A stretch of 64,000 nucleotides of DNA from Rossellomorea aquimaris (GCF_000935355.1 NZ_JXZC01000003.1:186001-250000), one strand, 5' to 3'; numbered from the stretch's first letter, positions 9,170 through 17,173 are shown. A program made the numbers and translations. Notes: generated by a model not told the origin, from the letters alone.

Positions 9170-9892
9170 ATGCCCGCCGTATCTGGCTGGTGCCGGCTTG
9201 ACTGGATACGTTCCTTCAACTATGAAAATGGTGATATCTTATTTTTGTATGTTTCAGGTAGTGTCAAAAAGGTCAGGTATAAGGTGGAAGTGATAGAAGG
9301 ATTGGTTCAGATTGATACGGTCTATGATCGGTCGCTTTGGGTAGACCAAGAAAAGTATGTTCAATCCATTGGTGGGGATAAGACACGTGTCCGATTGTTA
9401 GATGTTGTTGATACGGATGGTTTATCACTCTATCAATTAAGGGATCATGGTTTGAAAGGGAATATCCAGGGGAAACTTACCGGTGAGCTCCGTGACTACA
9501 TCATGTCTTTCTTTCAGAAGGATTTGTCAGCTGAGGTTTATCCTGAGGAAGTACCAGAAAGGTGGGAAGGGGAGCGTAGAATGATTACTGTTAATTCATA
9601 TGAGCGCAATCCACTTGCACGCAAGCAATGTATTGATCTTTATGGTGCAGAATGCCAGGTATGTAAGATGAACTTTGAAGATACATATGGGGAAGTGGGG
9701 GAAGAGTTCATTCACGTACACCATATTAAACCCCTACATGAAATTCAGAAGGCCTATCACGTGAACCCGAAAGAAGATCTTATTCCTGTATGTCCGAATT
9801 GTCATGCGATGCTTCATTGGAAAGAGAATGGAGTGTATTTAACGGTAGAGGAATTGAAAGAGCGTCTTAAAATGAAATTAAGCACTCTATAA
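9170..9892 (+). CDS. EVE-like domain plus HNH endonuclease, N-terminus probably lost
   Basis: The C-terminal half is an HNH nuclease: CQVCKMNF, then FIHVHHIKPL (about residue 185), then CPNCHAMLHW (about 210), i.e. zinc cysteines plus the catalytic His pair. Residues 10-60 (SFNYENGDILFLYVSGSV) look like the second half of an EVE/PUA-like domain, which in other proteins reads modified bases; the usual first strand and helix are missing. A TAA lies one codon before the ATG at 9170 and there is no Shine-Dalgarno sequence, so the gene may be 5'-truncated and unexpressed, or may start elsewhere. The domain pair fits a type IV, modification-dependent restriction enzyme. Confidence 0.75.
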   Translation: MPAVSGWCRLDWIRSFNYENGDILFLYVSGSVKKVRYKVEVIEGLVQIDTVYDRSLWVDQEKYVQSIGGDKTRVRLLDVVDTDGLSLYQLRDHGLKGNIQGKLTGELRDYIMSFFQKDLSAEVYPEEVPERWEGERRMITVNSYERNPLARKQCIDLYGAECQVCKMNFEDTYGEVGEEFIHVHHIKPLHEIQKAYHVNPKEDLIPVCPNCHAMLHWKENGVYLTVEELKERLKMKLSTL

Positions 9893-9901
9893 AAAAATAT
9901 G

Positions 9902-9938
9902 AAAGCCGCAGCTTACTCCCGACGTAAGCTGCGGCTTT
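9902..9938. terminator. Bidirectional terminator between convergent genes
   Basis: AAAGCCGCAGCTTAC at 9902-9916 pairs perfectly over 15 bases with GTAAGCTGCGGCTTT at 9924-9938. It lies between the HNH gene and the convergent small gene; the stop codon of the latter is inside the stem. Confidence 0.85.
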
Positions 9939-10110
9939 CTCTCTTAGCTAACTTTATAACTTCCTTCACATCCGAGCCTCTATAAACAGAAGTCCTCCTA
10001 TTATGATCTGTAAAATATATCTCCCCATAATCATGCTCACGGGAAAAACCAACGATCATAAAATTATATGTATGCTTCCCTTTTAAAAGGGTCAATTCTT
10101 GTTTATTAAT
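9913..10110 (-). CDS. Small protein downstream of the XRE regulator
   Basis: About 60-65 residues, a beta-rich start (HTYNFMIVGFSREHDYGEIY) and a basic tail (KLAKRESRSLRRE). No recognised family. The first standard start is a TTG at 10095, poorly spaced from the GGGGGGA element at about 10112-10118; an in-frame ATT at 10110 is well spaced from it, so a rare ATT start overlapping the XRE stop region is possible. Its last codons and stop form one arm of the bidirectional terminator. Probably a partner of the regulator upstream. Confidence 0.45.
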   Translation of the reverse strand: MNKQELTLLKGKHTYNFMIVGFSREHDYGEIYFTDHNRRTSVYRGSDVKEVIKLAKRESRSLRRE

Positions 10111-10405
10111 GGTAATCCCCCCAATTAACTACCAAGTCATTCTTTTGGCTTTTTGTCTTTTTGTCTTTTCTTATATTATCTATTTCCTGAAAAATCCGGT
10201 CAATACTAATTCCTGTATTATTATGTATTCTGCTTAGTGTTAATGAGGTTGGAATTCTTTCTCCTCTCTCAATCCTTCCGTAGCCATCTTCAGACATTTT
10301 AGTGATCCAGGCAAACTCAGCCTGGGTCATATCCATTTCAACTCTTCTTCTCTTCAGTAGCTTTCCCAGTAATTCCGCAAAAGGTTTATTTTCTTCTTTT
10401 ACCAA
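10106..10405 (-). CDS. XRE-family helix-turn-helix regulator
   Basis: A 99-residue Cro/C1-type HTH protein. The helices are in LLKRRRVEMDMTQAEFAWI and MSEDGYGRIERGERIP (about residues 16-52), with the typical T-Q-x-x-F/L-A start and the E-R-G-E-R-x-P end. TTG start at 10405 behind AAGGGGGGAATCC. It may autoregulate and control the overlapping small gene; it has no C-terminal sensor domain. Confidence 0.85.
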   Translation of the reverse strand: MVKEENKPFAELLGKLLKRRRVEMDMTQAEFAWITKMSEDGYGRIERGERIPTSLTLSRIHNNTGISIDRIFQEIDNIRKDKKTKSQKNDLVVNWGDYH

Positions 10406-10659
10406 AGGATTCCCCCCTTATTAGAACCATTATCAAATTGGGGAAAATCCTGTACCACGAACACTAAGTGGGATTATTACAAATCATGTAAAAAAATTAA
10501 TTTATTTTTGTCACTGGTTATTTCAAAGGAATTATTACATTCAGGTGACTAATAGGGATTGAGAATTGGTAAGAAAGCAACTGATATATCCATCTTTGCT
10601 CTATGGACTCCATATAAATGTTAAAATATAGATAATATAATCTATAGGAGGTCACCAGC

Positions 10660-10983
10660 ATGCCGACCTACAACAAGTTAGTCCGGGATAAAATTCCACA
10701 AATGATTAAAAGTAATGGTAAGGAGTTTTCAACAGAGATCCTCAACGATAAAGACTACATAAAGTACTTAAAAGAAAAAGCTTATGAAGAACTTGATGAA
10801 TACTGTGCGGCTGAAACGGATGAAGAAGCTGTGGAAGAGCTTGCTGATCTCTTGGAGGTTGTCAGGGCTTTGTCAAAGCAACAAGGATCTACTATTGAAG
10901 AAATTGAAGCAGTACGGAAAGATAAGGCTGAAAAGCGTGGGGGATTTAAGGATAAGATATTCCTGATTGAGGTAAAGGATTGA
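10660..10983 (+). CDS. MazG-like nucleoside triphosphate pyrophosphohydrolase
   Basis: A 107-residue all-alpha NTP pyrophosphatase of the MazG / phosphoribosyl-ATP-pyrophosphohydrolase superfamily. It starts with NKLVRDKIPQMI and has the metal-binding acidic helices KAYEELDEY and EEAVEELADLLEVVRAL. Members hydrolyse non-canonical or regulatory NTPs; several occur in defence islands. TAGGAGGTCACCAGC precedes the ATG. It lies 64 bases upstream of the SBD-HNH nuclease on the same strand. Confidence 0.88.
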   Translation: MPTYNKLVRDKIPQMIKSNGKEFSTEILNDKDYIKYLKEKAYEELDEYCAAETDEEAVEELADLLEVVRALSKQQGSTIEEIEAVRKDKAEKRGGFKDKIFLIEVKD

Positions 10984-11047
10984 TTCAATGTAGGTTCCAA
11001 CTTACCTATTATATAGGAAGAAATAAATCTATGAGTGGTGGAAAACG

Positions 11048-11914
11048 ATGAACTGCTTTGAGTTAAAGGAAAGAATTAATAACCTGTCCACATGGAAAAA
11101 AGGGGATCAGAGAGCTCCCCATAAACCATTGTTAATCTTGTTTGCTTTGGGGCAGCTTCAAGCTGATAAACCCAGATTCATAAGTTATGAGATTACAAGA
11201 GAGAAGTTAACAGAGCTACTGAGGGAATTCGGACCGCTTAGGAAATCCTACCACCCTGAAGAACCTTTTGTACGGTTGAGGAGAGATGGGATATGGCTTC
11301 TTGATAAAGAAGCAAATCCTAAGAGTCCGAGTAATCGGCAACTACTGGCGGATGAAGTTGCCGGAGGTTTCACCCCGGATGTATATCATCTTCTAAAAGA
11401 GGACCCCAGGCTCGTCCAGGAGATTGCCCATATCATATTAGATAGTCATTTTCCAGAATCGACCCACCAAGATATTTTGGATGCTGTCGGACTGGATTTC
11501 ACCGTTTATACGAAAAAGAAGAGGGATCCTAAATTCAGGGAGAAAATTTTAAGGGCTTACGGATACAGTTGTGCTGTTTGCGGTTTTAATGTAAGACTTG
11601 CCCATACACTCGTAGGGGTCGAAGCAGCCCATATTAAATGGCACCAGGCTGGTGGTCCGGATACTGAAGAAAATGGAATAGCTTTGTGTTCTTTGCACCA
11701 TAAGCTATTTGATAGGGGAGTGTTTACTTTTACCACTGAGAGAAGGATGGTAGTTTCTCAGGATGCACATGGGAGTAATGGGTTTGAAGAGTGGTTGATG
11801 AGGTTTAATGGTGAGGCGGTACGTGAGCCAATTCAGTCAAATTATCAGCCTGATCGTTCGTTTATAGATTGGCATATCAGGGAAGTGTTTAAAGGCCCAC
11901 AATATGGTTGTTAA
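11048..11914 (+). CDS. SBD-HNH endonuclease, phosphorothioate-dependent type IV restriction enzyme family
   Basis: A 288-residue protein. The N-terminal domain (about 1-150) carries QRAPHKPLLILFALGQL and the RLRRDGIWLLD strand, which mark the sulfur-binding domain of ScoMcrA-like enzymes; that domain recognises phosphorothioate-modified or otherwise modified DNA. The C-terminal HNH domain has SCAVCGFN, EAAHIKWH and CSLHHKLFDRGVF (about 178-228). No dnd genes are in the window, so it presumably cuts incoming PT-modified DNA. The start at 11048 follows GAGTGGTGGAAAACG, a modest binding site. Confidence 0.88.
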   Translation: MNCFELKERINNLSTWKKGDQRAPHKPLLILFALGQLQADKPRFISYEITREKLTELLREFGPLRKSYHPEEPFVRLRRDGIWLLDKEANPKSPSNRQLLADEVAGGFTPDVYHLLKEDPRLVQEIAHIILDSHFPESTHQDILDAVGLDFTVYTKKKRDPKFREKILRAYGYSCAVCGFNVRLAHTLVGVEAAHIKWHQAGGPDTEENGIALCSLHHKLFDRGVFTFTTERRMVVSQDAHGSNGFEEWLMRFNGEAVREPIQSNYQPDRSFIDWHIREVFKGPQYGC

Positions 11915-12141
11915 TTTCTGCAATACTGAAAATATGAACTAAATAATAGGAATATACTGTGGACGAAAGGCTAACGAATATGATCGTATATGAAGCTACT
12001 AAACAAGAGATGCAAATAGGGACTTGCAGATGTGTATTATTATGATTAACATTACTTTAATAATTTCAAATATGATACTTACATTAATGTCTAATAGTAC
12101 TTTTCCATTAGTGGTTAAGTAAAAAAGAAGAGGCGTATTCA

Positions 12142-12543
12142 ATGAAAAAAGAGTTAGAAATAGTAATTAAAGAAATCAAACAAGAGATGGATATTCGGCT
12201 TAAAAGACCAGATGACTCTAATCCAGATTCTTATATGGGATGGTGTAAGGAAGCTTCGGAAATAGCATTGGAAATTTTACATAAGGAAAAATATAAAGAG
12301 TACCAGTTAGGGAAATGTTTCATTGATGATGTTGATCATTGGGTTGTATTTAATAAAATCAAATATGATAGCAGCACCCCTTACTATTCTGGGGTTATTG
12401 ATATGACTGCCATTCAATTTCATAATGACCCTAACGTCAAGGATTATCAAACAGAATTTAAGAAGTACACCTTTGGTAAGATACCTGATGAACACAGCAA
12501 AAAACATTATATGGTAAAAAGTGAAGATGTTCCTCTAAATTAA
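12142..12543 (+). CDS. Small protein with a papain-like Cys-His-Asp arrangement
   Basis: A 133-residue protein with no family I can name. Three conserved-looking spots appear in the order of a papain/transglutaminase fold: GWCKEASEIALEIL (Cys about 35 heading a helix), DDVDHWVVF (His about 66 at a strand start) and GVIDMTAIQF (Asp about 87). This suggests a cysteine-protease-like or toxin-deamidase fold, but that is inference from pattern. It sits alone in the island with AAGAGGCG upstream of the ATG and its own terminator. Confidence 0.6.
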   Translation: MKKELEIVIKEIKQEMDIRLKRPDDSNPDSYMGWCKEASEIALEILHKEKYKEYQLGKCFIDDVDHWVVFNKIKYDSSTPYYSGVIDMTAIQFHNDPNVKDYQTEFKKYTFGKIPDEHSKKHYMVKSEDVPLN

Positions 12544-12574
12544 GGAATATGAAATGGTTATGGTCACTGGAAAG

Positions 12575-12608
12575 AATGCCTTACTATATATGTGGGCATT
12601 TTTTTCAT
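12575..12608 (+). terminator. Terminator after the papain-like gene
   Basis: AATGCC at 12575-12580 pairs with GGCATT at 12595-12600, followed by TTTTTTTC. Short stem but clear T run. Confidence 0.6.
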
Positions 12609-12668
12609 TTTTATATACTATAGTAGCTTTTCTTTATTGAAAGAAGTTGTTAAAGGAGGTATTGTAGA

Positions 12669-13442
12669 TTGGATCCAATAATAAAATTTAAAACTTATGG
12701 AGTTTATGAGTATTTTGTCTGGGAACAATTAGAAATCAGCAAAATAGGCGGGTATGGCGTTTATATATTTTTTGATATAGAGGGAGATCCAATATATGTT
12801 GGAAGGGCAACAAATATTGGAGGTAGAGTTTGCAATCATATACAAGCAAAGACAAAAGAATTAGCACGAAACAAAAAAGGAATGATAGTTAAGGAACATT
12901 ATAAATTCCTACATTCTGTTAAACTTATAAAGCTTTCAACTACAGATTTTATCTGGTTTGAAGCTTTTACCATAGCAAAGTTGAAGCCGGTTTTTAATAA
13001 GGATTTGCGGTCAGATATACCTGATGATAAAACAAAGCAAAATCAGGACTACCATAAAGCTGTAGATCATTATTATCGGGAAAATGAGATGAGGAAAAGA
13101 GATAACTGGTATTCTGAATGGCCCTACTATCAAAGAAAGCTAATGGAATTCTATAAGAGTAAGCGTCTGGTACGTTATGGGATTGGTATAGAAGATATTG
13201 TATTAATGGAAGTTTTTAAAACAGAAATTGTGAATCAAAATATTGAATATGGAAAAGCAGATTTAAAAGAATTCAATAGACCGAAGAAACCAGAAGATAA
13301 TAGAAACCATAAAGAAGAAATCATCAATTATATTATCTCAAGCTCAAGTGGTTGGACAAAAGATATGGTATTAAAAAAAGCAAAAACTATTGGAATGAAA
13401 GACAGAGTGAAATTGAAAACTTTGATACAACTAAAATTATAA
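12669..13442 (+). CDS. GIY-YIG nuclease domain protein
   Basis: A 257-residue protein with an N-terminal GIY-YIG domain: GVYIFFDIEGDPIYVGRAT (about residues 29-47) supplies both tyrosines, the following R of NIGGRVCNH is the usual catalytic arginine, and the glutamate in WFEAFTIAKL (about 100) is the metal ligand. The rest (about 120-257) is charged and unrecognised, probably DNA binding. TTG start at 12669 with AAAGGAGG nine bases before. It lies next to the restriction-modification genes and may be a nuclease of the island; the substrate is unknown. Confidence 0.83.
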   Translation: MDPIIKFKTYGVYEYFVWEQLEISKIGGYGVYIFFDIEGDPIYVGRATNIGGRVCNHIQAKTKELARNKKGMIVKEHYKFLHSVKLIKLSTTDFIWFEAFTIAKLKPVFNKDLRSDIPDDKTKQNQDYHKAVDHYYRENEMRKRDNWYSEWPYYQRKLMEFYKSKRLVRYGIGIEDIVLMEVFKTEIVNQNIEYGKADLKEFNRPKKPEDNRNHKEEIINYIISSSSGWTKDMVLKKAKTIGMKDRVKLKTLIQLKL

Positions 13443-13562
13443 GTTTGTATTAATCAGTTAATCCTGAATAGACAATTAATAGTAACATTGGATTACTCCA
13501 GAATAAAGATTTGTAGAATTACTGTATTTATAAAAAAATATATATAATTTTTTATAAAAGTA

Positions 13563-13618
13563 TGGACAAGCAAATGTACGTTCGGTATAATTTGTGTCAT
13601 ATGAAGGACAAACTGACC
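13563..13618 (+). promoter_or_regulatory. Promoter and SsoII-like operator of the cytosine methyltransferase
   Basis: TGGACA (13563-13568), 17 bases, then TATAAT (13586-13591) is a near-consensus sigma-A promoter. Just downstream GGACAAACTGACC (13606-13618) is an imperfect inverted repeat of the kind bound by the N-terminal HTH of SsoII/EcoRII-type methyltransferases for autoregulation. In addition TTTGTGTC (13591-13598) and GACACAAA (13626-13633) form an inverted repeat that brackets the ribosome binding site. Confidence 0.65.
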
Positions 13619-13633
13619 TAAAGGAGACACAAA

Positions 13634-14815
13634 ATGAAAATACAAGAAATTAAGGAAAAGAGAGAACGGCTTGGCCTTACTCAAAAAGAATTTTCTGATG
13701 CTTTAGGGCTAGGTAAAAATGGAGATAGAACATTGAGAAGATGGGAGAACGGTGAATCTGTTCCCTCTCCACTTGAATATAAAACTATTATGGATTTTCC
13801 TGAACAACCACCTTTTACTGAACCAGAAGATCCCCGTTTTACAATGATTGACCTTTTTGCGGGTATAGGTGGCATTAGATTAGCATTTCAAAAGCATGGA
13901 GGACTCTCTGTCTTTGCTTCAGAGTGGGACAAGTTTGCTGTTAAGACATATAAGATGAACTTTGGAGAGGAACCTGTAGGAGATATTACACAGGTACCAA
14001 TAGGTCAGATACCGGAGCACAATATTCTTCTTGGGGGATTTCCTTGTCAGCCCTTTTCCCAAGCAGGTCTAAGAAAAGGGTTTGAGGATACACGGGGGAC
14101 GCTCTTCTTTGATATAGCTCGTATTTTAAAAGAACGAAAACCTCAGGCGTTCTTGTTGGAAAATGTAAAACAATTAAGAGGACATAACAAAGGTAAAACA
14201 CTAGAAACTATACTTCGTGTTTTAAGAGAAGATTTGAACTATACTGTTGATTTTGAAGTATTAAGAGCTGCTGATTTTGGAGTTCCTCAAAATAGAGAGC
14301 GAGTATATATAGTCGGTTTTTATAATCCTTTAGGTGGTAAGTCTATACCATTTTCATTTCCTGACCCTACCCATAAACCTACTAGAGTAGGTGATATACT
14401 TGAAAATAAAGTAGATGAAAAATATACTATTTCAGATAGATTATACCAAGGACATCTTAGAAGAAAAGAAGAACATAAGAAGAAGGGGAATGGTTTTGGT
14501 TTTTCCTTATTTAATGCTGAAAGTAAGTATACTAATACTATTAGCGCTCGATATTATAAAGATGGAAGTGAAATATTGATTGATCAAGGACCGGAAAAAA
14601 ACCCGAGAAAATTAACACCTAGAGAGTGTGCTCGTTTACAAGGTTTCCCTAAGGACTTTGTAATACCGGTTTCTGATACTCAAGCATATCGTCAATTTGG
14701 AAATTCTGTTTCAGTACCTGTTGTTGAAGCAATAGCTAAGAATATGATAGAAGCAATCGAGAATAGTGTGGGATTCCAATATGCTAATGCATTGGAAAAA
14801 GAAAAAACAAAATAA
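13634..14815 (+). CDS. DNA (cytosine-5) methyltransferase with N-terminal HTH
   Basis: A 393-residue m5C methyltransferase. Residues 1-60 are an XRE-like HTH (LGLTQKEFSDALGLGKNG, then RRWENGESVPSP). Then come motif I MIDLFAGIGG (about 73), motif IV GGFPCQPFSQAG (catalytic Cys), motif VI LLENVKQL, motif VIII QNRERVYIVGF, and motifs IX-X LTPRECARLQGFP and QFGNSVSVPVV. HTH-fused enzymes of the SsoII/EcoRII/Dcm group methylate within CCNGG or CCWGG and repress their own gene, which fits the operator upstream. The cognate nuclease is probably at 15993-16964. AAAGGAGACACAAA precedes the ATG. Confidence 0.95.
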   Translation: MKIQEIKEKRERLGLTQKEFSDALGLGKNGDRTLRRWENGESVPSPLEYKTIMDFPEQPPFTEPEDPRFTMIDLFAGIGGIRLAFQKHGGLSVFASEWDKFAVKTYKMNFGEEPVGDITQVPIGQIPEHNILLGGFPCQPFSQAGLRKGFEDTRGTLFFDIARILKERKPQAFLLENVKQLRGHNKGKTLETILRVLREDLNYTVDFEVLRAADFGVPQNRERVYIVGFYNPLGGKSIPFSFPDPTHKPTRVGDILENKVDEKYTISDRLYQGHLRRKEEHKKKGNGFGFSLFNAESKYTNTISARYYKDGSEILIDQGPEKNPRKLTPRECARLQGFPKDFVIPVSDTQAYRQFGNSVSVPVVEAIAKNMIEAIENSVGFQYANALEKEKTK

Positions 14816-14816
14816 T

Positions 14817-14863
14817 AAAGGTTAAAGGGGAATCAGGGAGAATGATTCCTCCCTTTACCTTTT
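14817..14863 (+). terminator. Terminator after the methyltransferase
   Basis: A long interrupted stem: AAAGG, TAAAGGG and GAATCA pair with TGATTC, CCCTTTA and CCTTT, followed by TTTCG. It begins one base after the stop codon. Confidence 0.7.
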
Positions 14864-14882
14864 CGATTTTTCAAAAAAGAAA

Positions 14883-15025
14883 CTAAACAATTTCATTTAT
14901 GGTACTTCCCATGTCGCTTTTTATTTCATGCTCCCAAATTTTTATGATATTCCAATTGATTTTTTCATAATATTGAGTAACCTCTTGGTCTCTTTTTTAT
15001 TTCGGTTAAGTTTTTCTATCACAAA
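14883..15025 (-). pseudogene. Decayed Vsr mismatch endonuclease fragment
   Basis: On the minus strand, after a frameshift in an A run (14993-14998), the C-terminal part of a very-short-patch-repair endonuclease can be read: FVIEKLNRN, then RDQEVTQYYEKINWNI, then KIWEHEIKSDMGSTINEIV and a stop at 14883. It aligns directly with the intact Vsr at 35045-35461 (FWKKKLERN, RDKEVNSYYKDKGWKI, RVWEHEIKDDLG). The N-terminal catalytic half is gone. Vsr genes accompany Dcm-like methylases to repair T:G mismatches, which fits the m5C methylase next door. Confidence 0.8.
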
Positions 15026-15039
15026 ATTCTTGATTGCTC

Positions 15040-15726
15040 TTAGGAATGGTCTTCAGTGACAAATTCAATCAGTTCTATATCGTCATCAGTGAGATTATAT
15101 TTATTTTGGACGAGCTACTATCTAATTTAGGGTTATAAACACTTCTCATTTCCGTATACCATAATGCCTAGAGAATATCTTTTGCAACAGATGAATGTCA
15201 GAAATAATGTTGGTAGCTCTGGGTACAAGATTTCTATTCCTCATTGGTGTGCTTCGGGGCGGTTCATCATTAAAAATCTCATCTGCATACTCCTCAATCT
15301 TTTCCCTATAGTATTCGATTTCTCCTTTCTTATCGCTCATTTCTCTCTCTCCTTTAATTTCTGCTGTAAGGTCTCTTACCTTCTATCTATTCAATCCAGT
15401 ATATTTTTATGTTTTTCACCTCGAATATTAAATTCAAGAAAGAATTGGGTTTTCTCTTCAGTAGAAGTATCCAATCTGTATGTAGTAGCGTCGACATCAG
15501 GCCAGAAAAAAAGGTAGGATTCACTAGAGCTTAGTTGAAGTGAAATGAGTGGAAAGGGCAAATTAAAGTCTAATATCAATATTTTAATTGAACTTAAAAA
15601 GGCTTCATTCCTTAGTTTAGGAGTGTAAAGAGAAGAATGAAAATCATTTGGCTTAGAAGCCAAGCTTTCTAAACTTGAAACTGAAGATTTGTCACGTAGG
15701 GTTATCACTTTGTGATAGCCTACCAC
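15040..15726 (-). pseudogene. Decayed coding stretch between methylase and restriction gene
   Basis: Several short minus-strand reading frames with coding-like composition but no common frame. They are 15391-15726 (111 residues, containing FWPDVDATTYRLDTS), 15146-15340 (64 residues, beginning MSDKKGEIEYYREKIEEY) and 15040 to about 15117 (ending NKYNLTDDDIELIEFV). None has a convincing start site and I recognise no family with certainty; the last resembles the LTDEEI tails of large methylase or helicase proteins. The whole 14.82-15.99 kb stretch appears to be remnants of genes that once accompanied the restriction system. Confidence 0.45.
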
Positions 15727-15798
15727 GCAAGAAGAAATCTCACTTGAACTAGAGCAAGTTCTCCAAATGTTTGATGACTGGAAGATACGTTAAATAAG

Positions 15799-15837
15799 AG
15801 AGCCCTTAAAGTTGAATGAGGGCTCTGTAATTGTTTT
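15799..15837. terminator. Hairpin with T run before the restriction gene end
   Basis: AGAGCCCT (15799-15806) and AGGGCTCT (15819-15826) are perfect inverted repeats, with a T-rich stretch on the plus side. It could stop transcription from either direction between the remnants and the convergent nuclease gene. Confidence 0.6.
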
Positions 15838-15992
15838 TGATATCTTTTTGATTTGGAAGAGAAGTATTTTACGAGTTAGAACTATTCACTTAAACTGTAA
15901 ATCCGGCTAGAGGTTTATTGAATAGACATCCCAGGATAGGAAAAACTATTCTATATCGATCAAGAGAATTATGTTTTTAGGGACACTGTTAC

Positions 15993-16964
15993 TCAAAACT
16001 TGTCTAGTTTATCTTTAAATAGTGAAATGTAGCTCTCATATATTTTCTTTTCACTTGAAAGAGGAGTTGCGTTCTTTCTAAAATTATAGATTTTGATCTT
16101 TTCCTCATAATATGATTTTCCCAAGTGTGTTGGATTTTTGCGAGCCCAATAGCGCCTTATATCATCTAGTTCATAAAGAAATTCAGTCATTCCGTAAACT
16201 TTTGAATTAGTTTTATGTTTAGCCTCTTTTTCTTTATCAGGTACCACTAAGTGCACATTATTACCGTAGATTGTATCAATTTTAGGACCTGAAATATCTT
16301 CATCTAATGTTAGTAAATACATTGATTGAGCACCTGTACGATTTAACTCTTCAGGCACTTCCTGCCAGCGCTCCCTTAAGGTTGTTTTCATTGAAATTAA
16401 AGCACACTTATGCTTCTCTTGATTATATTCAACTACTCCAGGAACAGCAATATCAACTAGCTTTCCTAGTCCGACAGACTCAAACCTTTCGTTACCTAGC
16501 ATTCCTTGATCATCAAATTGAAAATTCGCATGGGCTAGTAGCTTGTAAATTATATATTCAAATTCATTTCCAGCTCGAGAACGTCTTGATTGAGTATTGC
16601 TTAAATGTAAAGCATATAAATATTCGTCAAACTGCTTTATAAAGTCGCTAACAAACTTTGTTACTTTTTCTTCTGTTGTATATTTAGAATCAGTGACTAT
16701 TGAAGAAAGCCTATCTGTATTACTATGGGCAACTAACTTCTCAGATGTATTCGCAGTGAATTTTTTTTCTAAATCTAAAAATTCTTTCCACACAGTTGCC
16801 CTCATTGTATAAATATATTCTGATGCATTCTCAAAAAAGTACTCTTGAGAAAATTCACCAAAATTATTATCCAAGAAAGCTTTATTTGTCATTTCTAAAG
16901 AAGTTGGCATAAATCTCCTGCGCTCACTTCGTACGAAATCATTTCTAAACCTATCAATATCCAT
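15993..16964 (-). CDS. Type II restriction endonuclease, EcoRII/SsoII-like fold
   Basis: A 323-residue protein. SRRSRAGNEFEYIIYKLL (about residues 123-140) followed by KLVDIAVPG and ISMKTTLRERWQEVPEE (about 190-206) is the arrangement of the catalytic core of EcoRII, SsoII and related enzymes: an R-S-R-A-G-x-x-F-E helix, then the active-site Asp and Lys with the K-T-T-x-(K/R)-x-R-W element. It would cleave CCNGG- or CCWGG-like sites unmethylated by the enzyme at 13634. TAGGAGAATTAGA precedes the ATG. The gene is convergent with the methylase and separated from it by about 1.2 kb of remnants. Confidence 0.83.
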   Translation of the reverse strand: MDIDRFRNDFVRSERRRFMPTSLEMTNKAFLDNNFGEFSQEYFFENASEYIYTMRATVWKEFLDLEKKFTANTSEKLVAHSNTDRLSSIVTDSKYTTEEKVTKFVSDFIKQFDEYLYALHLSNTQSRRSRAGNEFEYIIYKLLAHANFQFDDQGMLGNERFESVGLGKLVDIAVPGVVEYNQEKHKCALISMKTTLRERWQEVPEELNRTGAQSMYLLTLDEDISGPKIDTIYGNNVHLVVPDKEKEAKHKTNSKVYGMTEFLYELDDIRRYWARKNPTHLGKSYYEEKIKIYNFRKNATPLSSEKKIYESYISLFKDKLDKF

Positions 16965-17065
16965 TCTAATTCTCCTATTCTTCTATTTTATCCCAGTATA
17001 ACCAAGGATACCCCTTAATTCTAGGGTTAGAATGGTTATTCATAATTAGAGCGTAATGTTAACAT

Positions 17066-17090
17066 ATAAAAAGGGGAGCGCTCCCTTCAA
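17066..17090 (-). terminator. Terminator of the zinc-finger nuclease gene
   Basis: The palindrome GGGGAGCGCTCCC reads on the minus strand as a compact hairpin followed by TTTTTATAT, about 85 bases after the stop at 17174. Confidence 0.6.
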
Positions 17091-17173
17091 AAATATTGTT
17101 AAAAAAATCCATGAAGCAATATACAGATTTGCATTTTTACTTCAAGGATTTTTAATTTATTTATATTAACTTT

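Noticed and set aside
15164-15517. Plus-strand frame of 117 codons in the decayed region
   Set aside because: It is antisense to better minus-strand coding remnants, rich in Ser/Leu/Phe as expected of a shadow frame, and lacks a start site.
16307-16812. Plus-strand frames opposite the restriction endonuclease
   Set aside because: They are shadows of the minus-strand gene, which has clear catalytic motifs.
17066-17090. Palindrome GGGGAGCGCTCCC as a controller-protein operator
   Set aside because: It is followed on the minus strand by a T run at the end of a minus-strand gene, so a terminator explains it better.
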